Positions 37,106 through 45,680 of a DNA stretch of 64,000 bases are shown piece by piece. Origin of the DNA: Streptomyces sp. JHA26 (GTDB lineage: Bacteria > Actinomycetota > Actinomycetes > Streptomycetales > Streptomycetaceae). The position numbers were made by a program, and so were the translations under genes. Each line of letters starts with the position of its first letter. Position 1 is the stretch's first letter. Location of the stretch: assembly GCF_002005565.1 (NCBI RefSeq), contig NZ_BDJC01000010.1, positions 92,325 through 156,324 on the forward strand, in the 5' to 3' direction. The notes below the pieces were generated by a model. It searched no databases and was not told the origin of the DNA. It worked only from the letters and a program-made list of their open reading frames with translations.

Positions 37106-38521
37106 CTAGGAGGATTCGAGTGCCGGAACGGTGCTGCGGTTCCGGGTGCCGAGGTGGTGGAAGAACAGATTGAGGACGACCGCGACGAGCGCGCCAGCGC
37201 TGATGCCGGAGCCGAGCACGGTCTGCGCCCAGGCCGGGAAGTCGGCGTAGAAGGTCGGTGCGGCCAGCGGGATGATGCCCGCGCCGAGCGCCACGGCGAC
37301 CAGGATGATGTTGGAGCTGTCGTCCAGACCGGCCTCGGACAGCGTGCGGATGCCGCTGACGGCGATGGAGCCGAAGAGGACGATGCCCGCGCCGCCGAGG
37401 ACCGGCATGGGGACCAGGGAGACGACCGCGCCGAGGACCGGGAAGACACCGAGGACCAGCAGGGTGGCGCCGGCGACGGCGACGACGTAGCGGCTGCGGA
37501 CCCGGGTCAGGGAGACGACGCCGACGTTCTGTGCGAAGGCGGAGGTGGGGAAGCCGCCGAAGACCGGGCCGAAGAGGGTGGCGAGGCCGTCGGTGCGCAG
37601 GCCGCGGGTGATGACCTTGGCGTCGGCGCGGCGGTCGCAGATCTCGCCGAGGGCGAGCATGCCGGCGCTGGACTCGGTCATCAGGACCAGCATCACGATG
37701 CACAGCGACAGGATGGCCGCGGGCTGGAACTCGGGGGCGCCGAAGGCGAAGGGCGTCGGCAGCGCGGCGACCGGGGCGGTCCTGAGGGCGCTGAAGTCGG
37801 CCATGCCGAAGGGGATGGCGGCCAGGGTGCCGATCAACAGGCCGAAGAGCAGGGCGACCTGCTTGAAGAAGCCCTTGCCGAAGCGCTGCATCACGAGGAT
37901 GACGCCGAGGGTGAAGGCGGCGAGCGCGAGGTTGCTCATGGAGCCGAAGTCGGCGGCGGTCTCGTCGCCGCCCTGGGCCCAGCCCACCGGGACGGGCATC
38001 AGCGTGACGCCGATCAGGGTGATGACCACGCCGGTGACCAGCGGCGGGAAGAATCTGAGCAGCCGCCCGAAGAAGGGGCCGACGGCCAGGCAGAAGACGC
38101 CCGCGACCATCACCGCGCCGTAGACCGCGGGGAGTTGGTCGCCCTTGGAGTTGGTCTCGGCGATGGCCAGGATCGGGGCGATGCCGGCCGAGGAGGCGGC
38201 GTTGACGAAGGGCAGCCGGTTGCCGACGAAGCCCTTGACGCCGAGGGTCTGCAGCAGGGTCGCGACGCCGGCGATGAGCAGCGAGGCGGCGATGAGCCGG
38301 GTGCGGGCCTCGAGGTCGAGTCCGCAGGCCTGGCCGATGATGAGCGGAGGAGTGACGACGCCCGCGTACATGGCGGCGATGTGCTGGAGCGCGGCGGGGA
38401 CGAGCCGCGAGGGGTGGAGCTTCTCGTCCACCGGGTGCACGGACGTGACGGCGTCCTCGGTGTGCACCGGCGGGGTGGAACAGGAGGAGCCTTTCGCCGG
38501 CTCCGTTGCAGGCTGTGCCAT
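37106..38521 (-). CDS. NCS2-family purine/urate permease
   Basis: Encodes 471 residues; the ATG follows GGAGGGAA. It is paralogous to the permease at 34018, with the same HIAAMYAGVVTPPLIIG, MTESSAGMLALGEI and SAFAQNVGVVSLTRVRSRYVVAVAG landmarks. It lies 64 bp after urate oxidase on the same strand, so it is likely the urate or xanthine importer of the operon. Two copies in one block suggest different purine preferences. Confidence 0.92.
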   Translation of the reverse strand: MAQPATEPAKGSSCSTPPVHTEDAVTSVHPVDEKLHPSRLVPAALQHIAAMYAGVVTPPLIIGQACGLDLEARTRLIAASLLIAGVATLLQTLGVKGFVGNRLPFVNAASSAGIAPILAIAETNSKGDQLPAVYGAVMVAGVFCLAVGPFFGRLLRFFPPLVTGVVITLIGVTLMPVPVGWAQGGDETAADFGSMSNLALAAFTLGVILVMQRFGKGFFKQVALLFGLLIGTLAAIPFGMADFSALRTAPVAALPTPFAFGAPEFQPAAILSLCIVMLVLMTESSAGMLALGEICDRRADAKVITRGLRTDGLATLFGPVFGGFPTSAFAQNVGVVSLTRVRSRYVVAVAGATLLVLGVFPVLGAVVSLVPMPVLGGAGIVLFGSIAVSGIRTLSEAGLDDSSNIILVAVALGAGIIPLAAPTFYADFPAWAQTVLGSGISAGALVAVVLNLFFHHLGTRNRSTVPALESS

Positions 38522-38585
38522 GGTGTTCCCTCCGGTGTGGCGCGCCGCCGGCCGCGGGGGGCCGGGCCGGGGCGCGCTTCCCGCG

Positions 38586-39521
38586 TCAGAGGTTGGTCAT
38601 GTCGACCGGGATGAGTTGCTCGGCGCCGTCGCGCAGGATGGTGGCCTCGATCAGGCCGTAGGGGCGGTCGGCGGCGTAGTAGACGGCGCCGTCCTTGGCC
38701 TCGTTGTCGATCCCGAAGGGCGACAGGTCCGAGCGGAAGTGGTGCTTGTTGGGCATCGAGAAGCGGATCTCGTCGACCTCGTCGCGGGAGTTCAGCACCC
38801 GCACGCCCATCTCGAAGAGGGTCTGCTGGAGCGAGTACGAGTAGGTCTCGGCGAACGCCTGGAGCGCGTGCTTGCGCACCCCGTTGTACGAGCGCTCCCA
38901 GTCGGGGGCGTGCGAGTCGATGCCGTCCCAGTTGTGCCGCCACCAGGTGGAGACGGTGGTGGCGAGGATACGGTCGTAGTCCTCCTTGAGGGTGGTGTAC
39001 TTGTCCTTCAGGTAGCCCCAGAACTCGGAGTTGGTCGTGTTCAGGACGGTCAGGTCCTTGAACCCGGAGAGCACCTGGATGCCGTGGCCGTCGTAGGTGA
39101 TCTGCGCGACGCGGGTCTCCTGGCCCTTGCGGACGAAGGAGTGGGCGATCTCCTCGGAGCCGACGAAGCGGGCGCCGCCCTTGGAGGTCTCGATCCGCTC
39201 CCAGCCGTACTCCTCGACGCGGATGCGGGCCCGGGAGATGGACTCGGTGTTGTCCACGAAGTGGCGGGCGAGCTTGACGCCGAAGTCCTCGGCGCTCTCG
39301 ATGCCGTGCTCCTTGGCGAAGGCGTACACCGTGTTCTTGGTGGTGTCGGTGGGCAGGACGTTCGCGTTCGAACCGCTGCGGTGGACCTCCTCCATGTCGC
39401 CGGAGAGGGCGACGGAGACGTTCAGGTCCTTGATGTGGTGCGTGTCGCCGTCACGCGTGATCTTGACGACGCGGTTCTCTGCCTTGCCGTACTGGTTCTG
39501 TCCCAGGACGAAACGGGTCAT
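38586..39521 (-). CDS. pucL: urate oxidase (uricase)
   Basis: Encodes 311 residues, the normal length. Uricase landmarks include QNQYGKAENRVVKI (active-site Lys), LPTDTTKNTVYAFAKEHG (catalytic Thr), SGFKDLTVLNTTNSEFWGY and MPNKHHFRSDLSPFGIDN. The enzyme oxidises urate to 5-hydroxyisourate and releases H2O2 without a cofactor. It is 7 bp downstream of uraH, so the two successive steps are tightly coupled. A catalase gene lies about 4 kb away. Confidence 0.96.
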   Translation of the reverse strand: MTRFVLGQNQYGKAENRVVKITRDGDTHHIKDLNVSVALSGDMEEVHRSGSNANVLPTDTTKNTVYAFAKEHGIESAEDFGVKLARHFVDNTESISRARIRVEEYGWERIETSKGGARFVGSEEIAHSFVRKGQETRVAQITYDGHGIQVLSGFKDLTVLNTTNSEFWGYLKDKYTTLKEDYDRILATTVSTWWRHNWDGIDSHAPDWERSYNGVRKHALQAFAETYSYSLQQTLFEMGVRVLNSRDEVDEIRFSMPNKHHFRSDLSPFGIDNEAKDGAVYYAADRPYGLIEATILRDGAEQLIPVDMTNL

Positions 39522-39528
39522 GTGTCGG

Positions 39529-39930
39529 TCAGCTCCCTCGGTAAACGGAGTAGCCGAACGGGTTGAGCAGCAGCGGAACGTGGTAGTGCTCGCCGGGCAC
39601 CACCGCGAAGGTGATGGTGACCTCGGGGAAGAACACGGGCCGGCCGTTCTCGCTGTCCCGGAGCGCGGGGGCGTCCTGCTGGGCCGCGGCTTGTTTCCTG
39701 GCGAAGTACGTCTCGGTGTCGAAGTCGAGCCGTACGTGTGTGGTGCCCTCCGGCAGCGCCGGCAGGTCCTTGCACCGTCCGTCCGCGTCGGTCGCGGAGC
39801 CGCCGAGCGCCTGCCAGTCCGCCTCGGGCCCGCCGCGGGCGGAGAGGTGGACGGCGACGCCCTCGGCGGGGCGGCCGACGCTGGTGTCCAGGATGTGCGT
39901 GGACACGGAAGCGGTGGTCTCGGTGCTCAT
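39529..39930 (-). CDS. uraH: 5-hydroxyisourate hydrolase (transthyretin-like)
   Basis: Encodes 133 residues. The N-terminal STHILDTSVGRPAEGVAVHL and the C-terminal HYHVPLLLNPFGYSVYRGS carry the catalytic His residues. The diagnostic YRGS end distinguishes HIU hydrolase from true transthyretin. It converts 5-hydroxyisourate to OHCU. It lies between uraD and urate oxidase. The middle of the protein (residues about 80-100, ARKQAAAQQDAPALRDSENG) is an insert richer in Ala and Gln than usual. Confidence 0.95.
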   Translation of the reverse strand: MSTETTASVSTHILDTSVGRPAEGVAVHLSARGGPEADWQALGGSATDADGRCKDLPALPEGTTHVRLDFDTETYFARKQAAAQQDAPALRDSENGRPVFFPEVTITFAVVPGEHYHVPLLLNPFGYSVYRGS

Positions 39931-39978
39931 GCGATGTCCTCTTGCGGTGTGCAGCGACGTCGGTCGGCTTGCGGCGGG

Positions 39979-40485
39979 TCAGGCGGCGTCGAGCAGCCGG
40001 GCCAGCCGGATGCGGTTGATCTTCCCCAGTTCGGTGCGGACGATCTCCCGTTCCTGCTCGGACGAGTTGCCGATCCGCTCCAGAGCCGCGTCCCGCATCT
40101 GCTCGCCGGTCCGGCCGGTGGCGCAGATGAGGAACACGTGGCCGAACTTCTCCTGGTAGGCCAGGTTCAGTTCGAGCATCTCCGCCTTGAGCTCGGCGGA
40201 GGCCCCGGCCATCCCCGCCTGCTCGCGGGAGGAGGTGGGGTCGCCGGGCTCGGGGCGGCCGATCGGCGGGTGCCTGGCCATCGCCTCCTCGAGGTCCGCC
40301 GCGGTCAGCTCGGCCATGGCGGCGTCGGACGCGGCGTAGAGGTCCTCGGGGGTGGCGAAGGGACGGGCGCTGATCAGTTGCCGGGCCCACGCCGTGGAGG
40401 CACACGCCTCGTGGAGTTCCGCGAGTGCCGCGGTCTCCTCGAGGGCGTTGAAGCGGGCCAGGCCCGACGCGGAAGTGGACGTCAC
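39979..40485 (-). CDS. uraD: 2-oxo-4-hydroxy-4-carboxy-5-ureidoimidazoline decarboxylase
   Basis: Encodes 168 residues from a GTG at 40485, which has GGAGG 5 nt upstream. OHCU decarboxylase features are ARHPPIG with the catalytic His, SREQAGM and LNLAYQEKFGHVFLICATGRT. It converts OHCU to S-allantoin, completing urate breakdown. It is the first gene of the uraD-uraH-pucL-permease-deaminase run. Its promoter at 40524-40553 overlaps the second-motif palindrome but carries no AllR pair. Confidence 0.94.
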   Translation of the reverse strand: MTSTSASGLARFNALEETAALAELHEACASTAWARQLISARPFATPEDLYAASDAAMAELTAADLEEAMARHPPIGRPEPGDPTSSREQAGMAGASAELKAEMLELNLAYQEKFGHVFLICATGRTGEQMRDAALERIGNSSEQEREIVRTELGKINRIRLARLLDAA

Positions 40486-40523
40486 GGGAGCCTCCGTGGC
40501 CTTGTGCTGAACGGGCGTGCCGA

Positions 40524-40553
40524 TAGCTAACGCCCTCGGAAACACCGCGTCAA
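40524..40553 (-). promoter_or_regulatory. uraD operon promoter
   Basis: On the minus strand TTGACG, an 18-bp spacer and TAGCTA. The -35 lies in one arm of the palindrome at 40549-40565. The predicted start is close to 40517, about 30 nt before the GTG. Confidence 0.6.
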
Positions 40554-40565
40554 CACTTTGTTGAA
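40549..40565. promoter_or_regulatory. second-motif palindrome at the uraD promoter
   Basis: GTCAAC-ACTTT-GTTGAA has the same arms and 5-nt spacing as the sites at 4577, 6904 and 43242. It covers the -35 of the urate operon, so binding would be expected to repress it. Confidence 0.6.
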
Positions 40566-40582
40566 AATTCGGGGTGACGAAA

Positions 40583-40609
40583 GCCGCCGCCCGGTGACCG
40601 GGCGGCGGC
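40583..40609 (-). terminator. terminator after the HTH regulator gene
   Basis: GCCGCCGCCCGG / CCGGGCGGCGGC is a perfect 12-bp stem with a 3-nt loop, followed on the minus strand by TTTCG. It separates the regulator transcript from the uraD promoter. Confidence 0.75.
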
Positions 40610-40634
40610 TCGTCGTGCGGTGCTCCCGTGCAGG

Positions 40635-41003
40635 TCAGGAGCCCTTCTCGCGGTTGAGGTAGTTGTAGACGGTGAAGCGGCTGACGCCCAGCGCGCTCGC
40701 GACGGTCTCGACGCCGTGCCGCACGGAGAAGGCGCCGCGCGCCTCCAGGGTGCGCACGACCTCCTGCTTGGCCCTGCGGTCCAGTTCGGACAGCGGTCTG
40801 CCCCGTCGGCGCTCCATGGCGGCGAGGATGTGGTCCAGGGAGTCGGCGAGCTGGGGCAGGCGCACGGCGACGACGTCGACACCCTCCCAGGCGAGCACGA
40901 CGTCGTCCCCTCCCGCCTCGTCCGGCGGGAGCATCTCGCCGCCGATGGCGTCGACCAGGGGCTTCACGGCCGCGATGAAGGGTTCCTCGCCGAGGCCGGT
41001 CAC
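40635..41003 (-). CDS. small helix-turn-helix regulator (DauR/YheO-like C-terminus)
   Basis: Encodes 122 residues. The last 45 (EVVRTLEARGAFSVRHGVETVASALGVSRFTVYNYLNREKG) closely resemble the HTH_22 domain of DauR/YheO-type regulators. The N-terminal part (VDAIGGEMLPPDEAGGDDVVLAWEGVDVVAVRLPQLADSLDHIL) is far shorter than a full YheO PAS domain. It lies directly upstream of uraD on the same strand, so it is a good candidate for the factor that reads the second palindrome. Its GTG start overlaps the stop of the 83-residue gene (GTGA), so the two are translationally coupled. Confidence 0.75.
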   Translation of the reverse strand: MTGLGEEPFIAAVKPLVDAIGGEMLPPDEAGGDDVVLAWEGVDVVAVRLPQLADSLDHILAAMERRRGRPLSELDRRAKQEVVRTLEARGAFSVRHGVETVASALGVSRFTVYNYLNREKGS

Positions 41004-41251
41004 CGCTCGCCCTCCTCGACGACGTTGACCTGGAGCGAGATCCGGGTGGCGCCGGCCTCCAGGGAGCGGCGCAGCAGCGCGTCCACGGCGGTGAGGACCG
41101 CGTCGGCGCCGCCCTCGGCGGTGTTGCCGAACGGGCCGACGTCGACCTCGTCCAGCTCCGCGGCCTCGACGACCTCCCGGGCGACGACCGCGTGGGCGGG
41201 CGCCTCATCGAGATCGAAGGGCTCGGTCGTGAACTCCACTCTCAATCGCAC
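41000..41251 (-). CDS. small protein coupled to the HTH regulator
   Basis: Encodes 83 residues from a GTG at 41251. It is a compact alpha/beta protein: RLRVEFTTEPFD, EVVEAAELDEVDVGPFGNTAEGGADAVLTAVDALLRRSLEAG, ATRISLQVNVVEE. The order of strands and the GATRISLQV ending recall thiamine-binding MTH1187/YkoF-type proteins. The resemblance is weak and I do not claim a function. Overlap with the regulator gene suggests a ligand-sensing or accessory partner. Confidence 0.6.
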   Translation of the reverse strand: MRLRVEFTTEPFDLDEAPAHAVVAREVVEAAELDEVDVGPFGNTAEGGADAVLTAVDALLRRSLEAGATRISLQVNVVEEGER

Positions 41252-41294
41252 CGGGTCAACCTAACGCGCCGTGCCCGATTTCCGCCGCCCCCTC

Positions 41295-41324
41295 TTGACA
41301 AGCTCCGCCGGGCTTCGGCAATCT
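41295..41324 (+). promoter_or_regulatory. hyi-glxR promoter
   Basis: TTGACA (41295-41300), an 18-bp spacer and CAATCT (41319-41324). The AllR box pair begins at the last base of the -10. Confidence 0.55.
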
Positions 41325-41359
41325 TCCATTAAGCAGAAACGAACTTCCGTAATACGGAA
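41324..41359. promoter_or_regulatory. AllR operator pair at hyi
   Basis: TTCCATTAAGCAGAA (41324-41338) and TTCCGTAATACGGAA (41345-41359), starts 21 bp apart. The second box is nearly a perfect palindrome. They cover the transcription start region. Confidence 0.75.
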
Positions 41360-41392
41360 ACACCCTCGCATCGGAAGGGAGCGCGGCACCCG

Positions 41393-42232
41393 ATGGGATT
41401 CGCAGACCAGCGCTTCAACGTCAACCTGTCGATCCTCTTCACGGAACTCCCGCTCCTGGAGCGCCCCGCGGCCGCCGCCGCGGCCGGCTTCACCGCGGTC
41501 GAGCTGTGGTGGCCCTGGATCGACTCCCCCACCCCCGAGCGGTCCGAGCTCGACGCCCTGAAGAAGGCGATCGAGGACGCGGGCGTCCAGCTCACCGGGC
41601 TGAACTTCTACGCCGGACGGCTGCCGGGTCCCGACCGCGGCGCCCTGTCGGTGCCCGGCGAGGAGTCGAACCGCTTCCGCGCCAACATCGACGTGGCCGC
41701 CGATTTCGCCGAGTCGCTGGGCTGCACGGCGCTCAACGCCCTGTACGGCAACCGCGTCGAGGGCGTGGACCCGGCCGAGCAGGACCGGCTCGCGCTGGAG
41801 AACCTGGTCCTCGCCGCCCGCGCGGCCGACCGGATCGGCGCGGTCCTGCTGATCGAGGCGCTCAACAAGCCCGAGTCGCCGCTGTACCCGCTGGTGTCGG
41901 CGCCGGCCGCGGTCGAGGTCGTGGACAAGGTCAACGAGGCCACGGGACTCGGCAACGCGAAGTTCCTCATGGACCTCTACCACCTGTCCATGAACGGCGA
42001 GGACCTCCCGCAGGTGATCGACGCCTACGCCGCGAGGACCGGCCACGTGCAGATCGCCGACAACCCCGGCCGCGGCGCCCCGGGCACGGGCTCGCTCCCC
42101 CTGGAGGAGCTGCTCGACCGGCTGGCGAAGGCCGGTTACGAGGGCTGGGTCGGCCTGGAGTACAAGCCCGGCGACCGCCCGAGCGCGGAGGCCTTCGACT
42201 GGCTGCCCCGCGAAGCCCGCGCCGCCCGCTGA
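41393..42232 (+). CDS. hyi: hydroxypyruvate isomerase family TIM-barrel protein
   Basis: Encodes 279 residues. The start FNVNLSILFTELPLLERPAAAAAAGFTAVELWWPW is typical of hydroxypyruvate isomerase. LIEALNKPESP, FLMDLYHLSMNGEDL, GHVQIADNPGRGAPGTG and GLEYKPGD supply the metal-binding Glu, Asp, His and Glu of the xylose-isomerase-like barrel. The enzyme interconverts tartronate semialdehyde and hydroxypyruvate in the glyoxylate-to-glycerate route. It lies 32 bp before glxR in one operon. Confidence 0.93.
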   Translation: MGFADQRFNVNLSILFTELPLLERPAAAAAAGFTAVELWWPWIDSPTPERSELDALKKAIEDAGVQLTGLNFYAGRLPGPDRGALSVPGEESNRFRANIDVAADFAESLGCTALNALYGNRVEGVDPAEQDRLALENLVLAARAADRIGAVLLIEALNKPESPLYPLVSAPAAVEVVDKVNEATGLGNAKFLMDLYHLSMNGEDLPQVIDAYAARTGHVQIADNPGRGAPGTGSLPLEELLDRLAKAGYEGWVGLEYKPGDRPSAEAFDWLPREARAAR

Positions 42233-42264
42233 CAACCCCCGACTTCCCGAGAGGCACCCCCATC

Positions 42265-43155
42265 ATGAGCAAGCTTCCCAAGATCGCTTGGATCGGCCTC
42301 GGCATCATGGGCTCCCCCATGTCCGAGAACCTGATCAAGGCGGGTTACCAGGTCACGGGCTACACGCTGGAGCAGGAGAAGCTGGACCGCCTGGCCGCCG
42401 CCGGCGGCACCGCGGCCGGCTCGATCGCCGAGGCCGTGCGCGACGCCGACGTCGTCATCACCATGGTGCCCGCGTCGCCGCAGGTCGAGGCCATCGCCTA
42501 CGGCCCCGAGGGCATCCTGGAGAACGCGAGGTCCGGCGCGCTGCTGATCGACATGTCCTCGATCACCCCGCAGACCTCCGTCGACCTCGCGAAGGCCGCC
42601 AAGGACAAGGGCGTCCGCGTCCTGGACGCCCCGGTCTCCGGCGGCGAGGCCGGTGCGATCGAGGCCGTCCTGTCCATCATGGTCGGCGGCGAGCAGGCCG
42701 ACTTCGACGAGGCCAGGCCGATCCTGGAGGCCCTCGGCAAGACCATCGTGCTGTGCGGTCCGCACGGCTCGGGCCAGACCGTGAAGGCCGCCAACCAGCT
42801 CATCGTCGCCGTGAACATCCAGGCGTGCGCCGAGGCCGTGGTCTTCCTGGAGAAGTCGGGCGTGGACCTGAAGGCCGCCCTCGACGTCCTCAACGGCGGC
42901 CTGGCCGGCTCGACCGTGCTGACCCGGAAGAAGGACAACTTCCTCGACCGGGACTTCAAGCCGGGCTTCCGCATCGACCTGCACCACAAGGACATGGGCA
43001 TCGTCACCGACGCCGCCCGCAACGTCGGCGCCGCGCTGCCGGTCGGCGCCGTGGTCGCCCAGCTGGTCGCCTCCCTGCGCGCCCAGGGCGACGGCGGCCT
43101 GGACCACTCGGCCCTGCTGCGGGCCGTCGAGCGCCTCTCCGGCGCCCGGGTCTGA
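42265..43155 (+). CDS. glxR: 2-hydroxy-3-oxopropionate (tartronate semialdehyde) reductase
   Basis: Encodes 296 residues from the ATG at 42265. Features of the beta-hydroxyacid dehydrogenase family are the Rossmann motif [13 protein letters not shown], the substrate motif [11 protein letters not shown], the catalytic Lys in [14 protein letters not shown], and [12 protein letters not shown]. It reduces tartronate semialdehyde to D-glycerate using NADH. It follows hyi. The next step, glycerate kinase, is not in the window. Confidence 0.94.
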   Translation: MSKLPKIAWIGLGIMGSPMSENLIKAGYQVTGYTLEQEKLDRLAAAGGTAAGSIAEAVRDADVVITMVPASPQVEAIAYGPEGILENARSGALLIDMSSITPQTSVDLAKAAKDKGVRVLDAPVSGGEAGAIEAVLSIMVGGEQADFDEARPILEALGKTIVLCGPHGSGQTVKAANQLIVAVNIQACAEAVVFLEKSGVDLKAALDVLNGGLAGSTVLTRKKDNFLDRDFKPGFRIDLHHKDMGIVTDAARNVGAALPVGAVVAQLVASLRAQGDGGLDHSALLRAVERLSGARV

Positions 43156-43241
43156 GGCACCGCACCGAGACCTCCGGGCGGCGCCGCCGCTGACACCTGT
43201 CCTGTCGCGCCCAAGCGGCGACGCCGCCCGGAACCCACCAC

Positions 43242-43258
43242 TTCAACAAACTGTTGAC
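43242..43258. promoter_or_regulatory. second-motif palindrome at the catalase promoter
   Basis: TTCAAC-AAACT-GTTGAC matches the copies at 4577, 6904 and 40549; its core AAAC also matches the aceB copy. The right arm overlaps the -35 TTGACG. Confidence 0.6.
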
Positions 43259-43283
43259 GTGTCCGGCACCCCGAACTTAGGCT
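43254..43283 (+). promoter_or_regulatory. catalase promoter
   Basis: TTGACG (43254-43259), an 18-bp spacer and TAGGCT (43278-43283). The predicted leader is about 45 nt. Confidence 0.6.
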
Positions 43284-43317
43284 CCACGAAGCGGAAATTG
43301 TTTTCCGCTGACCCCTC
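43282..43317. promoter_or_regulatory. AllR operator pair at catalase (second box half-degenerate)
   Basis: CTCCACGAAGCGGAA (43282-43296) is a good box. The second position, 21 bp on, keeps only the left half (TTCC-GCTGACC-CCTC, 43303-43317). The GCTGACC centre matches ACTGACC in the second aceB box. Confidence 0.6.
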
Positions 43318-43333
43318 GCACGGAAGGTCCCCG

Positions 43334-44797
43334 ATGTCGCAGCGCGTGCTCACGACAGAGTCCGGCGCCCCGGTCGCCGACAACCAGAATTCCGCCTCCG
43401 CCGGCATCGGCGGCCCGCTCCTGATCCAGGACCAGCACCTCATCGAGAAGCTCGCCCGCTTCAACCGCGAGCGCATCCCGGAGCGCGTGGTGCACGCCCG
43501 CGGCTCCGGCGCCTACGGCCACTTCGAGGTGACCGACGACGTCACCGACTACACGCACGCCGACTTCCTGAGCACCGTCGGCAAGCGCACCGAGGTCTTC
43601 CTGCGCTTCTCCACCGTGGCCGACTCGCTCGGCGGCGCGGACGCGGTCCGCGACCCGCGCGGCTTCGCGGTGAAGTTCTACACCGAGGAGGGCAACTACG
43701 ACCTCGTCGGCAACAACACCCCGGTGTTCTTCATCAAGGACCCGATCAAGTTCCCCGACTTCATCCACTCGCAGAAGCGCGACCCGTTCTCGGGCCGCCA
43801 GGAACCGGACAACGTCTGGGACTTCTGGGCGCACTCCCCCGAGGCCACGCACCAGGTGACCTGGCTGATGGGCGACCGCGGCATCCCGGCGTCCTACCGC
43901 CACATGGACGGCTTCGGCTCGCACACCTACCAGTGGACGAACGCCAGGGGCGAGTCCTACTTCGTCAAGTACCACTTCAAGACGGACCAGGGCATCCGCT
44001 GCCTGACCGCCGACGAGGCCGCGAAGCTCGCGGGCGAGGACCCGACCTCGCACCAGACCGACCTGGTGCAGGCCATCGAGCGGGGCGTGTACCCGTCCTG
44101 GACGCTGCACGTGCAGCTGATGCCGGTGGCCGAGGCGGCGAACTACCGCTTCAACCCGTTCGACGTGACCAAGGTGTGGCCGCACGCCGACTACCCGCTG
44201 CGCCGCGTGGGCCGGTTGGTCCTCGACCGCAACCCGGACAACGTCTTCGCCGAGGTCGAGCAGGCCGCGTTCTCCCCGAACAACTTCGTCCCGGGCATCG
44301 GCCCCTCCCCCGACAAGATGCTCCAGGGCCGCCTGTTCGCCTACGCGGACGCGCACCGCTACCGCCTGGGCGTCAACCACACCCAGCTCGCGGTGAACGC
44401 CCCGAAGGCCGTGCCCGGCGGCGCGGACAACTACGGCCGAGACGGCTTCATGGCGTCCAACTCCCAGGGCCGCGGCGCCAAGAACTACGAGCCGAACTCG
44501 TACGACGGCCCGGTCGAGACCGGCCGCCCGCTGGCCGCGCCGCTCGCGGTCTCCGGCCACACCGGCACCCACGAGGCGCCGCTGCACACCAAGGACGACG
44601 ACTTCTTCCAGGCCGGTGAGCTGTACCGCCTGATGTCCGAGGACGAGAAGAAGCGCCTGATCGCGAACATCGCCGGCGGCCTGTCCCAGGTCTCCCGCAA
44701 CGACGTGGTCGAGAAGAACCTCGCGCACTTCCACGCCGCCGACACGGAGTACGGCAAGCGCGTGGAGGAGGCGGTCCGCGCCCTGCGCGAGGACTGA
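43334..44797 (+). CDS. monofunctional haem catalase
   Basis: Encodes 487 residues from the ATG at 43334, with GGAAGG upstream. It is a small-subunit clade catalase: [17 protein letters not shown] contains the distal His, [37 protein letters not shown] the distal Asn, and [20 protein letters not shown] the proximal Tyr. It removes H2O2. The position between glxR and gcl, with AllR-type boxes in its promoter, suggests a role in detoxifying peroxide made by urate oxidase. General oxidative-stress use is also possible. Confidence 0.96.
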   Translation: MSQRVLTTESGAPVADNQNSASAGIGGPLLIQDQHLIEKLARFNRERIPERVVHARGSGAYGHFEVTDDVTDYTHADFLSTVGKRTEVFLRFSTVADSLGGADAVRDPRGFAVKFYTEEGNYDLVGNNTPVFFIKDPIKFPDFIHSQKRDPFSGRQEPDNVWDFWAHSPEATHQVTWLMGDRGIPASYRHMDGFGSHTYQWTNARGESYFVKYHFKTDQGIRCLTADEAAKLAGEDPTSHQTDLVQAIERGVYPSWTLHVQLMPVAEAANYRFNPFDVTKVWPHADYPLRRVGRLVLDRNPDNVFAEVEQAAFSPNNFVPGIGPSPDKMLQGRLFAYADAHRYRLGVNHTQLAVNAPKAVPGGADNYGRDGFMASNSQGRGAKNYEPNSYDGPVETGRPLAAPLAVSGHTGTHEAPLHTKDDDFFQAGELYRLMSEDEKKRLIANIAGGLSQVSRNDVVEKNLAHFHAADTEYGKRVEEAVRALRED

Positions 44798-44807
44798 TCC
44801 ACCAGCT

Positions 44808-44848
44808 CGCCCACGGGACTTGACGGGGAGGTCAAGACCATGTGGGCG
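44808..44848 (+). terminator. possible catalase terminator
   Basis: Outer arms CGCCCAC/GTGGGCG and inner arms CTTGAC/GTCAAG with a GGGGAG loop form a two-part hairpin 10 bp after the stop codon. Confidence 0.55.
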
Positions 44849-45164
44849 GCCCGCGCAGGCATCGGAACGGCCCGGATGAGGGGTGGCCGCCCGGTGCCGG
44901 CGCGGGCAGGGCGAGGACCGCGGCGGCCTGCGAGCCAGTGCGGTGGTGAAGGGCCCGGGACTTCTCCTACGACCTGAGGGGAGGAGTCACCCGGACCCGT
45001 CGTGAACCGCCGCGGTCCCAGCCACTCGCCTCCGGCGGCCCCACGGGCCGCCAGGCCCCCAGACTCCGTCCGGCGGCGCGAACGACCTGTCGCGCCCAGC
45101 CTCGCGCCGTCGGACGGGAACCACCCGGAAAAACCCTCCCCACCCAGAAAACCCTCACCGGGCC

Positions 45165-45206
45165 GAGAGGCGCCGGATGCGGACGGTCCCGCATCCGGCG
45201 CCTCTC
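45165..45206. repeat. perfect 18-bp inverted repeat
   Basis: GAGAGGCGCCGGATGCGG and its exact complement CCGCATCCGGCGCCTCTC are separated by 6 nt. It adjoins the 17-bp tandem repeats, whose CCGG-GC core resembles its arm. Confidence 0.8.
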
Positions 45207-45269
45207 CGTGTCCGGTGCCTCTCCGTGCCCGGTGCCTCTCCGTGTCCGGTGCTTCCGCGCGTCCGGTGC
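45202..45269. repeat. four tandem 17-bp repeats
   Basis: Units at 45202, 45219, 45236 and 45253. The consensus is CTCTCCGTGTCCGGTGC; unit 2 has one change and unit 4 has several (TTCCGCGCGTCCGGTGC). Confidence 0.85.
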
Positions 45270-45333
45270 GTTCGCGTGCCTCCACCACGGCCCCGGAGGT
45301 GCGGGAGCCCCTCGGGCGCAGCAGTCTGGAGTC

Positions 45334-45579
45334 ATGGCACATCCACCGGAGCATCCCCCCGTCGTGGTCCGCCCCGCAGCCCTGGACGGCTCCCGCCGGG
45401 TCACCTCGGGCGAGGAGACGCTCGGGGTCGCCTCGCACCTCGACGACGTCGCCGAGATCCTGCGGCTGGCCGACCTGTACGTGACCGACGTCGCGACCAG
45501 CGACCTCGTCGAGTGGCAGGGCGGCGGCCCCGACGACTGGCCGGGACTGCACGAGCATCACGAGCCCCACGGGAGCTGA
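45334..45579 (+). CDS. small hypothetical protein
   Basis: Encodes 81 residues from the ATG at 45334; the GGAG before it is closer than usual, so the start is uncertain. The middle (GVASHLDDVAEILRLADLYVTDVATSDLVEWQGGGPDDWPGL) is acidic and mostly helical. I do not recognise the family. It follows the tandem-repeat region and precedes the 212-residue gene by about 100 bp. Confidence 0.55.
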   Translation: MAHPPEHPPVVVRPAALDGSRRVTSGEETLGVASHLDDVAEILRLADLYVTDVATSDLVEWQGGGPDDWPGLHEHHEPHGS

Positions 45580-45680
45580 GGGCGGGGAGGTTTTCCTCAA
45601 GTCCTCCTCCGAGAACGCGGCCGCACGCTTGAACCACCCCCCGCGCCGGGCACATCCCCGGGCACACGGGGGGTGAGGCC

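Larger units (their letters stand above)
44798..45333. other. 536-bp gene-poor region with hairpins and tandem repeats
   Basis: I see no convincing gene. It holds an imperfect hairpin after the catalase gene (44808-44848), a long perfect inverted repeat (45165-45206) and four 17-bp tandem repeats (45202-45269). Confidence 0.6.
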
